Shown here: positions 1 to 7,169 of the stretch, one piece after another | Numbering within the stretch: the stretch's first letter is position 1 | Layout: each line of letters begins with the position of its first letter | Assembly: GCA_016776705.1 (NCBI GenBank) | Contig: JADHSW010000092.1 | Coordinates: 1 to 10,940 of the forward strand | DNA: 10,940 nt | Origin: Rhodospirillales bacterium | Lineage (GTDB): Bacteria > Pseudomonadota > Alphaproteobacteria > Rhodospirillales > JABHCV01 | Direction: 5' to 3' | The notes under the pieces: model-generated | The model's database searches: none | What the model was told of the DNA's origin: nothing | What the model saw: only the letters and a program-made list of their open reading frames with translations | Program-made: the position numbers and the translations under genes

Positions 1-48
1 GGATTCCAGGTACCAACACCGGGCGAAACAGATCGCCCGTCCGTTTAA
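1..48 (+). CDS. C-terminal end of an upstream gene, possibly FlbD-type sigma-54 regulator (partial)
   Basis: Frame 1 is open from the window edge to a TAA at 46-48 and reads GFQVPTPGETDRPSV. The other two forward frames are also open for a similar distance, so the reading frame is not proven. In many alphaproteobacteria flbD lies just upstream of flhA, and FlbD proteins often end in a short 'basic/Tyr helix, then Pro-rich tail' that this peptide resembles. The assignment is inference from position and a 15-residue tail only. A 7-bp inverted repeat (20-26 with 33-39) lies inside this stretch but has no convincing T-run after it. Confidence 0.3.
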   Translation, partial: GFQVPTPGETDRPSV

Positions 49-73
49 AGGACTAAGGGACTAAAAAGCGGAA

Positions 74-2221
74 ATGGCCGACGTTTCAGACAACACAGCC
101 GTAGCAGATGCATCGGCAAATGGCGCCAGCACAGACGGCGGCACCGTCCTTCTTGACATCATTCGGGCGATCGGAAAACGCTCCGATCTGATGCTGGCAA
201 TGGCTGTCGTGACGATTCTTGTCGTCCTGATCCTGCCCCTGCCAACCTGGATGATGGATGCTGGCCTTGCCATATCCATCACGTTTTCCGTTCTTATTTT
301 GATGACGGCGTTGTTCGTCGAGAAGTCGTTGGAATTCAACGCTTTTCCCACGGTCTTGCTGCTCGCCACGATGATCCGACTGTCCCTAAACCTGGCGTCA
401 ACGCGTTTGATTCTGGCCGATGGGCACCAAGGCACCGGCGCTGCGGGAAAGGTAATCGAAGCCTTTGGCGACTTTGTTATGGGTGGCAATTTTGTCATTG
501 GTATTATTGTTTTCGCAATCCTGGTCATCGTTAATTTTATCGTCATCACCAAAGGTTCCGGTCGAATCGCCGAAGTATCGGCGCGCTTCACACTGGACGC
601 CATGCCGGGCAAGCAAATGGCCATCGACGCAGACCTGTCTACCGGGTTGATCGACGAAGACACCGCCCGCACCAGACGCCAGGAACTGGAAGACGAAAGC
701 ACCTTTTTCGGAGCCATGGATGGCGCATCGAAGTTTGTGCGAGGCGACGCCATTGCCGGACTGCTGATTACTTTTATCAACGTAATCGCCGGTATGATTA
801 TTGGCGTTGCACAAAAAGATTTGAGTTTTGCCGAAGCCGCCGATTTCTACACCAGACTGACCGTTGGTGACGGTCTTGTTACCCAGATCCCGGCCCTGAT
901 CGTTTCCACGTCCGCCGGTCTTATGGTCACCAAGGCCGGTGTCAGGGGAGCGACTGAAAAGGCCTTGTTCAAGCAGTTAGGTGGACATCCCAAGGCCCTG
1001 GGCATTAGCTCATTCCTGCTCGGTGTGATGGCGTTGCTACCAGGCATTCCAGCGGCCCCATTCCTGGTTCTTTTCGCCATCACCGGCATTATGGCTTTCT
1101 TCGTAAACCGCAAGCAGGAGAAGGTCAAAACAGACATTGAGGAAAGGGAAACCGCAGCAGAACTGACAACTGCCGCTATAGAAGACGAACCCATTTCATC
1201 CGCGCTCAGAATTGACTACCTGCGCCTTGAGTTGGGTTATGGCCTGCTTTCCCTGATTAACAATCCCGTTGAAGGCCAGCGCCTGACGGATCAGATCAAG
1301 GCCCTTCGTCGTCAAATGGCATCGGATATTGGCTTTGTCATGCCTTCTGTTCGCATTCAGGACAACATGCAACTTTCCGCAAATGCGTATGTTGTCCGGG
1401 TCAAGGAGATCGAGGCCGGTGAAGGCGATCTGCGGCCAAACATGCTTTTGGTTATGGACCCTCGCGGTGAAGAAATTACCCTTCCCGGTGAAAAAACCAT
1501 CGAGCCAACCTTCGGCTTGCCAGCCATGTGGATCGACGAAGCCAACCGCGAAGAAGCCCTGTTCAGGGGGTATACGGTAGTCGATCCTGCCACTGTCATA
1601 ACCACCCATTTGACGGAAGTCATCAAGGACAACATGGCTGAATTGCTGTCTTATGCCGAAACCCAGAAACTGCTGGATGAACTGGATGGCGAGCATCAGA
1701 AACTTATCGCCGAGATGATCCCGTCGCAAATTTCCCTTGGGGGTATCCAGCGTGTCTTGCAAAACCTGCTGGCCGAACGGGTTTCAGTTCGCGACTTGCC
1801 AACCATTCTGGAAGGAATTTCAGAAGCCTGTGGGCAGGTGCGCAATATCACCATGATAACCGAACATGTCCGCGCCCGTCTGGCCCGCCAGATAAGCGCC
1901 ATGAACACCAATGATGCGGGTATTATCACGATGATCACCCTGACACCGGAATGGGAACAGGCCTTCGCAGAATCCATTGTCGGAACTGGCGAAGAACGGC
2001 AATTGTCGATGCCGCCAAGTCGCCTTCAGGATTTCATTACCGCTCTTCGCAATGCCTTTGAACGTCAGGCCATGATGGGCGAAACACCCGTGTTATTGAC
2101 CAGCCCGACGATCAGGCCTTTCGTGCGCTCTATCGTCGAAAGATTCCGTCCAATGACAACGGTGATGTCGCAAAACGAAGTCTATGCAAAGGCCAGCATC
2201 AAGACTGTCGGGCAGGTTTAA
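74..2221 (+). CDS. flhA: FlhA, flagellar type III export gate protein
   Basis: FlhA forms the nonameric inner-membrane export gate that uses the proton motive force and docks export substrate-chaperone complexes on its cytoplasmic ring. The 715-residue product has the usual family length. Residues about 38-345 carry the multi-helix membrane domain. The FHIPEP family signature is clear at about 164-188 (RIAEVSARFTLDAMPGKQMA), preceded by RLSLNLASTRLIL at 102-114. Residues from about 350 onward form the soluble domain. The first 25 residues are a polar Ala/Asp/Ser-rich tail, a little longer than in enterobacterial FlhA. The start is ATG at 74, with only a weak purine-rich AGCGGAA upstream. flhF begins 6 bp after the stop, so both are probably co-transcribed with the downstream flagellar genes. 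Confidence 0.97.
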   Translation: MADVSDNTAVADASANGASTDGGTVLLDIIRAIGKRSDLMLAMAVVTILVVLILPLPTWMMDAGLAISITFSVLILMTALFVEKSLEFNAFPTVLLLATMIRLSLNLASTRLILADGHQGTGAAGKVIEAFGDFVMGGNFVIGIIVFAILVIVNFIVITKGSGRIAEVSARFTLDAMPGKQMAIDADLSTGLIDEDTARTRRQELEDESTFFGAMDGASKFVRGDAIAGLLITFINVIAGMIIGVAQKDLSFAEAADFYTRLTVGDGLVTQIPALIVSTSAGLMVTKAGVRGATEKALFKQLGGHPKALGISSFLLGVMALLPGIPAAPFLVLFAITGIMAFFVNRKQEKVKTDIEERETAAELTTAAIEDEPISSALRIDYLRLELGYGLLSLINNPVEGQRLTDQIKALRRQMASDIGFVMPSVRIQDNMQLSANAYVVRVKEIEAGEGDLRPNMLLVMDPRGEEITLPGEKTIEPTFGLPAMWIDEANREEALFRGYTVVDPATVITTHLTEVIKDNMAELLSYAETQKLLDELDGEHQKLIAEMIPSQISLGGIQRVLQNLLAERVSVRDLPTILEGISEACGQVRNITMITEHVRARLARQISAMNTNDAGIITMITLTPEWEQAFAESIVGTGEERQLSMPPSRLQDFITALRNAFERQAMMGETPVLLTSPTIRPFVRSIVERFRPMTTVMSQNEVYAKASIKTVGQV

Positions 2222-2227
2222 TCCGTC

Positions 2228-3265
2228 ATGAGAATGAGATCATTCAAGGCACCGACTATGACCGAAGCCATGGAACTGGTGCGCTTTGAAATGGGGGCCG
2301 ATTCTATCATTGTCGCCACACGGGACGACAAGGATGGCGCAGTCATCACCGCCGCTATCGAAGACACTGCCCCTAACGGACTAAAAGTGTCCGAAACAGT
2401 TATCCATGAAGATCCGCCGGTTTTTGATAAGCGCGATACTGAAGAGACAATCCGCCAAAGCTTGTCTTTTCACGGCGCCCCTTCCCCCCTGTCGGACAGG
2501 CTGGCGCGTATCGCCACCGGCATTGTCGCAGACACCCCCACTCTGGCGCTTGCCGCTGCCATGGACGAAACCTTCACCTTTGACCCCATATCAGCACTGC
2601 TGTCAGAACGAGCAGGAACGAAGGCGGCCCCGCGGATTTTACTGATGGGGCCACCCGGTGTAGGAAAAACCATTACAACGGCAAAACTTGCTGCGCTTAT
2701 CACAATGGGTAAAAGAAAGCCGAAAGTGATTACCACGGACACGCAAAGAGCGGGCGGAATCGAACAGCTCGCAGCCTTTACCCGAATCCTCGACATCAAT
2801 CTTGAGTCCGTAAACAGCGCGGATGGTCTTTTCAGGCTACTGGAACAGGGCCACGGCAATGTTCCTGTTTTGATCGATACACCGGGCACCAATCCCTACG
2901 ATCGTGATGAAATGGATCATTTGGCGGCCCTTGCAGACGCAGCAAGAGCTGAAAATATCCTGGTCATGGCAGCCAGCGGGGACGCCATGGAAAGTGCTGA
3001 TATTGCAGGCGAATTTTCCAATATTGGTGCAAAACGATTGCTCATCACACGGTTGGACATGGCCCGTCGTCTGGGCAGTATTCTCGCCTGTGCTGACGCT
3101 GGCAGACTATCACTTTCAGACGTTAGCATCACCCCTGGTGTTGCTGATGGAATCAATCCTATAAATCCGGTCTCACTGGCTCGCCTCATCATGCCGTATA
3201 CTGATACAATGACTACAGGTAACCAGAACAGAACCGATTACCCCAATATCGAGGCCGCATTATGA
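2228..3265 (+). CDS. flhF: FlhF, SRP-type GTPase for flagellar placement
   Basis: FlhF is an SRP-family GTPase (related to Ffh and FtsY) that localises the first flagellar basal-body components, usually at the cell pole. The 345-residue product starts with the FlhF-type N-terminus MRMRSFKAPTMTEAMELV. A variable linker runs to about residue 130 and the NG GTPase domain follows. Visible motifs are the P-loop GPPGVGKT (141-148), the SRP-family DTQRAG (171-176), the G3 motif DTPG (217-220) and the G4 motif TRLD (274-277, in place of the common TKLD). The gene begins 6 bp after flhA, and its TGA overlaps the ATG of flhG (ATGA), which indicates translational coupling of the FlhF-FlhG pair. An in-frame ATG two codons later could also serve, but the first fits the family N-terminus better. 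Confidence 0.95.
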   Translation: MRMRSFKAPTMTEAMELVRFEMGADSIIVATRDDKDGAVITAAIEDTAPNGLKVSETVIHEDPPVFDKRDTEETIRQSLSFHGAPSPLSDRLARIATGIVADTPTLALAAAMDETFTFDPISALLSERAGTKAAPRILLMGPPGVGKTITTAKLAALITMGKRKPKVITTDTQRAGGIEQLAAFTRILDINLESVNSADGLFRLLEQGHGNVPVLIDTPGTNPYDRDEMDHLAALADAARAENILVMAASGDAMESADIAGEFSNIGAKRLLITRLDMARRLGSILACADAGRLSLSDVSITPGVADGINPINPVSLARLIMPYTDTMTTGNQNRTDYPNIEAAL

Positions 3266-4056
3266 GTTCTGCACCCACCCTGGCCCCCCGCCCCTCGTCG
3301 CGCATTGGCGGGCAAAACATGATCGCCATTGCTTCTGGCAAAGGTGGTGTCGGAAAAACATGGTTCGCCATCACATTGACCCACGCGCTGGCACTGAAAA
3401 AAGTCCGCGCCCTGCTTTTTGACGGTGATCTGGCTTTAGCCAATCTGGACATTCAACTTGGGCTTATGCCCAAGCATGACCTTGGCAGTGTCATCGCCGG
3501 GCGTCTAACACTGAACCAGGCGGTTCTGACCTATGAAGAAGGAAACTTTGACATTGTCGCCGGACGCTCCGGATCGGGCGGACTTGCCAATATTCCTGTA
3601 AGCAGGTTGCAGGTTCTGGGGGATGATCTAGGACTCCTTTCGGCTGCTTATGACAAGGTAATTATTGACCTTGGCGCGGGGGTTGAACGCACGGTACGCC
3701 AGCTGACGCAAAGTGTCGGCACCTGTATTGTCGTGGCGACCGACGAGCCAACCTCCCTTACGGACGCCTACGCCTTTATCAAGGTCACACACATGGAACG
3801 GCCCGGTGCCGACCTGCGTATTGTAATCAACATGGCCAATTCGACCAGAGAAGGCGAGCGCACCTACAACACCCTGCTAAAGGCGTGTGAAGGTTTCCTG
3901 AAAATTTCTCCCCCGTTACTGGGTGTTATCCGACGCGACAACAAGGTACGCGAGGCAATCAAAAGCCAATCTTCGATCCTGACGCGTTTCCCTAATTCGG
4001 AAGCCGCTACGGATGTCGAGCAAATCGCTGAAAAACTTAAAGCTCGTCAAGAATAG
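3262..4056 (+). CDS. flhG: FlhG/FleN, MinD-like ATPase controlling flagellar number
   Basis: FlhG (FleN, YlxH) is a ParA/MinD-type ATPase that restrains FlhF and sets flagellar number. The 264-residue product has the deviant Walker A motif GKGGVGKT at 26-33, a switch I/A' region DGDLALANLDI at 54-64, a switch II-type DLGAG at 137-141 and the MinD-family TDEPTSLTDAYA at 160-171. The start overlaps the flhF stop by 4 bp (ATGA). The N-terminus (MSSAPTLAPRPSSRIGGQN) shows no DQAxxLR motif, the element by which FlhG activates FlhF GTPase in Bacillus and gammaproteobacteria. The C-terminus is short (EQIAEKLKARQE), so a MinD-style membrane-targeting helix is not obvious. Identity rests on motifs plus the flhF neighbour; a generic MinD paralogue is the only realistic alternative. 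Confidence 0.92.
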   Translation: MSSAPTLAPRPSSRIGGQNMIAIASGKGGVGKTWFAITLTHALALKKVRALLFDGDLALANLDIQLGLMPKHDLGSVIAGRLTLNQAVLTYEEGNFDIVAGRSGSGGLANIPVSRLQVLGDDLGLLSAAYDKVIIDLGAGVERTVRQLTQSVGTCIVVATDEPTSLTDAYAFIKVTHMERPGADLRIVINMANSTREGERTYNTLLKACEGFLKISPPLLGVIRRDNKVREAIKSQSSILTRFPNSEAATDVEQIAEKLKARQE

Positions 4057-4066
4057 CCCGGGATAC

Positions 4067-4120
4067 ATGGACCCCGGTTATCGACCTGGAACACGTTTCG
4101 TTCGAAAGAGCCGAACATGA
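4067..4120 (+). CDS. Possible 17-codon leader ORF overlapping the FliK-like start
   Basis: An ATG at 4067 opens a short frame, MDPGYRPGTRFVRKSRT, whose TGA at 4118-4120 overlaps the ATG of the next gene as ATGA. This geometry is typical of translational coupling. The upstream sequence (CCCGGGATAC) offers only a weak ribosome binding site, and the downstream gene also lacks a strong one. It may be chance. If real, it would feed ribosomes onto the FliK-like gene after the 60-bp gap that follows flhG. Confidence 0.2.
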   Translation: MDPGYRPGTRFVRKSRT

Positions 4121-5820
4121 CTACGATTACACCGCCAACAGCGCCGCAACCATCACCGGTTACTACCGGCACTGTGCCCGTTGTCGTTGTCACATCACCC
4201 CCTGCGGCCCTAGCGCGTCTGCCGATTGGACAACTTCTTAACGCGACCATTTCCAACCAGGTCGCCAAGGATGTCTTTCAGGTTCAGACACCCATGGGTC
4301 AATTGACCCTTCAATCCGGTATTGCCCTGCCAAAGGGCGGGGCTTTGATATTGCAATTGCAGTCCAACTCCCCCTCGTTTCAGTTTCAAATCAACAGCCT
4401 GAACGGGGTCGCACCTCCCCTTGCCATGAAATCCGGAAGAAACACTTCAGGGCCTTTTCAAACGCCTATTTCGGAAACCGCGAGTGCTTCAAAATCTAAT
4501 AGCCCAGCGACTGGCGCAACGACGTCCGCAAGCCCGAAAATGGTGCCCGGAAATGTGTTGCAGGCGACCCTTTTGCGGCCCCTGTCGCAGCCCTCCCCCG
4601 TCGGCGTCCCACAAGCATCAGGAACCCTGACGGCGCCTGCAGCGCCAGTAGCGGGGGCCTCGGCAGGCAAGGGGATGCAGAACGAGTCCACCCTTGCAGC
4701 CGGGGCAAAGGGCAACCCGGTAACGACCCCCGCAAAGGGAAGTTCTTCCGCAATGGGAAGCGGGCAGTCACAAGGCCATTCAAACAGTTCCAATATGGCC
4801 AGGGCGACAACGGGAATCCCGGCAAGACCATCCGGATACCTGCCGACAGGCAGTCAGCTCAGCGTCAAGATCACCGGGGTTCAACTGCCCAATCCAATCG
4901 CAACCAGTTCCACGCCTCCACCAAGCGGAACACCCGGCTCAAATCCGGGGCTGGCCATTGGAACATCTCTACGAGGCACCGTCACCGGCAGCACCCCGTC
5001 GGGTCATCCGATTGTACAGACCAGGGCCGGTGTCTTTGCCCTTATCACTCAGACAGTTGTGCCGCGTGGCAGTGAAGTAAGCCTTGAAGTTGTTACTGCA
5101 CCGACAGCGCCATCGGTAAAGCCGGGAATGATGCACTCCCTTCACGACTCCATGTTTACGTCCAGAAAATGGCCTGCCCTTGAGGAAGTCTTTCAGGCGC
5201 TGCAGGAAATCAGCCCGTCAACCGCCCAGCAAGTAATGCATTCCGCCGTGCCGCGTCCCAATGCCGCCTTAACGGCCGGTGTCCTGTTTTTCATGTCGGC
5301 GCTACGCGGCGGGGAATTTCGCTCGTTGATTGGGGATGATGCGCTTCGACTTCTGGAAAAATCACGTCCCAATCTGGTTGGTCGCGCCTCCGATGATTTT
5401 TCATCGCTTGCGCGTATGGCCGACGAACCAGCGTCGGGCGATTGGCGCATTGCGTTAATTCCCGTTAACACCGGCGGTGAGCTTGAACAAATCCGTTTGT
5501 TACTGCGCCAGCATGCCAGCGACGAGAATGAAGAAGAGGCCGGAAAATCAGATACCCGCTTTGTCATTGATGTGCAGCTATCAAAATTTGGCCGGGTGCA
5601 ACTGGACGGGCTTGTGCGCAACAAGGGAAAATCCCTTGATTTGATTGTTCGCACGGGTAGCCATTTCCCTGGCACCATGCAAAATGACATACGCACTATT
5701 TTCCAGGATGCCGTTGGCTTGACTGGACTGAAAGGAAGCGTCAATTTTCAGGCCGCCCCCCCTAATTACATCGATATCGCGGACCCGTCGGCAGGTCACG
5801 ATTTTGGGCTCGTGGTTTAG
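4117..5820 (+). CDS. FliK-like flagellar protein (putative hook-length control), Ala/Pro/Ser-rich
   Basis: The 567-residue product has a disordered centre rich in Ala, Pro, Ser, Gly and Thr (about 100-280), flanked by folded regions. Residues 36-83 look beta-rich (L-x-A-T-I ... T-P-M-G-Q-L-T-L ... L-P-K-G-G-A-L-I-L-Q-L). A related pattern recurs at 280-327 and, split by the low-complexity insert, at 145-155 plus 241-258. Residues 351-435 look mostly helical. The C-terminus (481-547) has alternating strand and helix with FGRVQLDGLVRNKGKSLDLI, resembling the C-terminal FliK/Flg_hook domain that switches export specificity when the hook reaches length. No signal peptide is seen, as expected for a type III substrate. 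The gene follows flhG by 60 bp on the same strand. Hook-length control is inferred from architecture and context; a different flagellar accessory role is possible. Confidence 0.6.
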   Translation: MTTITPPTAPQPSPVTTGTVPVVVVTSPPAALARLPIGQLLNATISNQVAKDVFQVQTPMGQLTLQSGIALPKGGALILQLQSNSPSFQFQINSLNGVAPPLAMKSGRNTSGPFQTPISETASASKSNSPATGATTSASPKMVPGNVLQATLLRPLSQPSPVGVPQASGTLTAPAAPVAGASAGKGMQNESTLAAGAKGNPVTTPAKGSSSAMGSGQSQGHSNSSNMARATTGIPARPSGYLPTGSQLSVKITGVQLPNPIATSSTPPPSGTPGSNPGLAIGTSLRGTVTGSTPSGHPIVQTRAGVFALITQTVVPRGSEVSLEVVTAPTAPSVKPGMMHSLHDSMFTSRKWPALEEVFQALQEISPSTAQQVMHSAVPRPNAALTAGVLFFMSALRGGEFRSLIGDDALRLLEKSRPNLVGRASDDFSSLARMADEPASGDWRIALIPVNTGGELEQIRLLLRQHASDENEEEAGKSDTRFVIDVQLSKFGRVQLDGLVRNKGKSLDLIVRTGSHFPGTMQNDIRTIFQDAVGLTGLKGSVNFQAAPPNYIDIADPSAGHDFGLVV

Positions 5821-5840
5821 CGACAGGAACAGGAAATTCT

Positions 5841-6239
5841 ATGGATATCCTTGAAAGACGCAATCTTCTGGCGACGGAACGCAATCCGGACAGCAAGCTT
5901 GATTACGTCATCAGCATCACTGGCCACATGGCGACCTTTGGCGAGGTCGATAGCAGCGCCGTCCATTTACGCTATGTGCCGGACAAGGTCATTTTGAACC
6001 CTGCCGCGTTCGGGCGCTATCTGGATACCCTTGGCGCACTTGAGTGGGCAACCCTTGAGGATGCGGCGGCGGCTGTTCTGAACGACGTTAATAATGAGCT
6101 TATCGCCAGGTGGGTACAGGTATCCATTTCAGCACCGGACCAGACTCACCCCGGCATTGACCGTCATGAGGTGTTGCTGGAAGACCGGCAGCCCAATTGG
6201 GACAATGCAGGCCTGTTATCCCGGCTGAAACTGCACTAA
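5841..6239 (+). CDS. QueF-like T-fold protein without catalytic cysteine, function unknown
   Basis: The 132-residue product does not match a standard flagellar protein. Its order of elements resembles type I QueF (7-cyano-7-deazaguanine reductase): NPDSKLDY (15-22) against the QueF 'N..RDY' start, VHLRYVPDK (41-49) against 'I.YIPD.K', a helix with YL (60-61), TLED (71-74) where QueF has FHED, VLNDV (79-83), and RWVQVSISAP (90-99) against 'RYIEVWG.F.PRGG'. The loop carrying the QueF nucleophile (CPxTGQPD) is shortened to GHMATFGEVDS, the His of FHED is Leu, and the protein contains no cysteine at all. It cannot therefore perform QueF chemistry by the known thioimide mechanism. The start ATG has a good AGGAA site about 8 bp upstream and follows the FliK-like gene by 20 bp, so it is probably the last gene of the flagellar operon. 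The QueF relationship is from remembered family motifs, not a search. Confidence 0.6.
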   Translation: MDILERRNLLATERNPDSKLDYVISITGHMATFGEVDSSAVHLRYVPDKVILNPAAFGRYLDTLGALEWATLEDAAAAVLNDVNNELIARWVQVSISAPDQTHPGIDRHEVLLEDRQPNWDNAGLLSRLKLH

Positions 6240-6246
6240 AGAACCC

Positions 6247-6504
6247 TCAATTCCTCACCACCAGAACAGAGCATTCGGCGTGGCGCACGACCCGCGCGGC
6301 ATTTGGACCAAGCAGGAAATCCCCCATTGTCGGACGGTGAGAGCCAATGATGATGAGGTCGGAATTCATCTTATTGGCTGTCTTGAGGATTGCCGAATAT
6401 ACGCTGCCCTCGGCAATACAGGCTTCAGCGCCAATATCGCCGGGAATGTTTGTTTTAATGAAATCCAGCAAGGATTCATTGACTGACTGTAACATGTTCG
6501 CTTT
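6247..6504 (-). pseudogene. 3' fragment of a universal stress protein gene
   Basis: This is the Usp-derived half of the chimeric frame, about 85 residues of a family usually about 145 long. It covers the helix and strands leading to the conserved C-terminal region (AEGSVYSAILKTANKMNSD, then GSHRP and LGPNAARVV). The motif has GSHRP and LGPNA rather than the classical G-2x-G-9x-G-S/T ATP site, as seen in one Usp subfamily. The N-terminal half is absent from the window, consistent with loss when the IS-associated deletion occurred. It ends 7 bp from the convergent QueF-like gene. Confidence 0.65.
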
Positions 6505-6741
6505 GGTGTCGTCGGCCAGCCGCTTCTTACCGGCTTCCAGAAACTCCTTCGACCAATTGTAATACAGGCTCTCGGGGATGCCCTCGCGACGGCACTGCGC
6601 CGCGATGCTCTCTTCCCCGCGAAGTCCTTCAAGGACAATGCGGATCTTCTCATCCTTTGAATGCTTACGCCGTGTCTTGCGGCGGATATCTCGGATTGCT
6701 TTTTCCGCCGGGTCTTTTCTGCTCATCGATTTCTGTCTCAT
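6247..6741 (-). CDS. Chimeric ORF: IS3-family OrfA N-terminus fused to universal stress protein C-terminus
   Basis: Read from ATG at 6741, the 164-residue product has two unrelated halves. Residues about 1-79 match the start of an IS3-family transposase OrfA, with basic RDIRRKTRRKHS, then the HTH_Tnp_1 core KIRIVLEGLRGEESIAAQCR and SLYYNWSKEFLEAGKKRLA. The similarity ends near 6505. Residues about 80-164 match the C-terminal half of a UspA-family protein, with SDLIIIGSHRP and LGPNAARVVRHAECSVLVVR. The Usp N-terminal half, including strand 1 and its nucleotide-binding Asp, is missing, as is the rest of OrfA and all of OrfB. The ATG at 6741 has AAGGA 6 bp upstream; a TTG at 6792 extends the frame by 17 codons but lacks support. 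The likeliest origin is a deletion joining an insertion sequence to a usp gene. Whether the fusion is expressed is unknown. Confidence 0.75.
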   Translation of the reverse strand: MRQKSMSRKDPAEKAIRDIRRKTRRKHSKDEKIRIVLEGLRGEESIAAQCRREGIPESLYYNWSKEFLEAGKKRLADDTKANMLQSVNESLLDFIKTNIPGDIGAEACIAEGSVYSAILKTANKMNSDLIIIGSHRPTMGDFLLGPNAARVVRHAECSVLVVRN

Positions 6742-6829
6742 CTTCGTTCCTTTACGGTCTCTACGATGAACCAGAAATCCTCCGTTACGCAATCACATCA
6801 ATTTGTCCCATAAGGGCTGACGGGGATCA
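6505..6829 (-). mobile_element. Left-end remnant of an IS3-family insertion sequence
   Basis: The remnant includes the OrfA 5' part and its untranslated leader. The outer boundary is proposed near 6829-6832, where the DctB-like similarity stops and the minus strand reads TGATCCCCGTCAGCCC. The TG start fits IS3-family ends (TG...CA), but the terminal repeat cannot be verified because the other end is missing. The inner boundary is near 6505, where OrfA similarity changes to Usp. A full element would be about 1.2-1.5 kb by family knowledge; only about 325 bp remain, with no OrfB or DDE domain. Confidence 0.6.
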
Positions 6830-7061
6830 ACAATGCGTAGATTTCAGGAAGCGCTTTATATTTATTAAGTAACTCTTCCAGTCCCGAAACATAAAGGCTC
6901 AAGGTCTTTATGCTCGATTTGTGCAGATCCGCCGACAGGAGTTCACGCCCACCTGCGTACAGGGCGTAGAATATAAAGGGTAAAACCAGCAAACCTGAAA
7001 GGATCGGGCGCTTGTATAAATGAGAGAAGGTCCGGGTTTCTGGCATGATGTTCACAGGCAC
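6798..7061 (-). pseudogene. 5' stub of a DctB-like sensor histidine kinase, truncated by the IS element
   Basis: The 87-codon frame starts at GTG 7061 (ATG at 7046 is an alternative). It has a short basic N-terminus, a transmembrane segment at about residues 19-37 (PILSGLLVLPFIFYALYAG), then a periplasmic helix with TLSLYVSGLEELLNKYKALPEIYAL. This arrangement is typical of the first membrane helix and start of the sensor domain in DctB-type C4-dicarboxylate sensor kinases ('Y...L...L.+Y..LP'). The similarity stops at about residue 77; the last ten codons (LIPVSPYGTN and stop) are read from the IS end. The second membrane helix, dimerisation domain and kinase domain are all missing. It lies downstream of fliJ on the same strand. 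The DctB assignment comes from pattern recognition over about 60 residues. Confidence 0.5.
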
Positions 7062-7080
7062 CCTGCATCAATCATCAAGG

Positions 7081-7125
7081 ATTATAAATAAACCGTCATT
7101 CTAGTGCACATTTAACCAATGTGAA
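7081..7125 (-). promoter_or_regulatory. Candidate sigma-70 promoter upstream of the dctB stub
   Basis: On the minus strand TTCACA (7125-7120) is followed after 16 bp by TAGAAT (7103-7098). A perfect TATAAT lies slightly downstream (7086-7081) but lacks a good -35 partner. Either could start transcription into the stub and the chimeric frame. A CACATT/AATGTG inverted repeat with a 5-bp spacer (7107-7123) overlaps the candidate. The call is by eye only. Confidence 0.3.
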
Positions 7126-7169
7126 CCGGGAAACCTGCATGATGGGCTGAGGATGATCGATGCGGGTGC

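Noticed and set aside
20..39. Inverted repeat CGGGCGA ... TCGCCCG as a terminator before flhA
   Set aside because: The stem is only 7 bp and is followed by just three T residues; it also lies in a probable coding frame.
61..780. A 239-codon open frame on the minus strand across flhA
   Set aside because: It runs antisense to the clearly conserved FlhA membrane domain, has a composition typical of a shadow frame (rich in Ser, Arg, Ile, Ala) and no recognisable domain.
1196..1762. A 188-codon minus-strand open frame inside flhA
   Set aside because: It is antisense to the conserved soluble domain of FlhA and shows no family signature; best explained by codon bias of the true gene.
4096..4107. 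TTTCG-TT-CGAAA inverted repeat before the FliK-like gene as an operator
   Set aside because: The arms are 5 bp and a match this short is expected by chance; no second copy was noticed.
5193..5744. A 183-codon minus-strand open frame within the FliK-like gene
   Set aside because: Ser/Arg-rich shadow of the plus-strand gene, which has better context and spacing.
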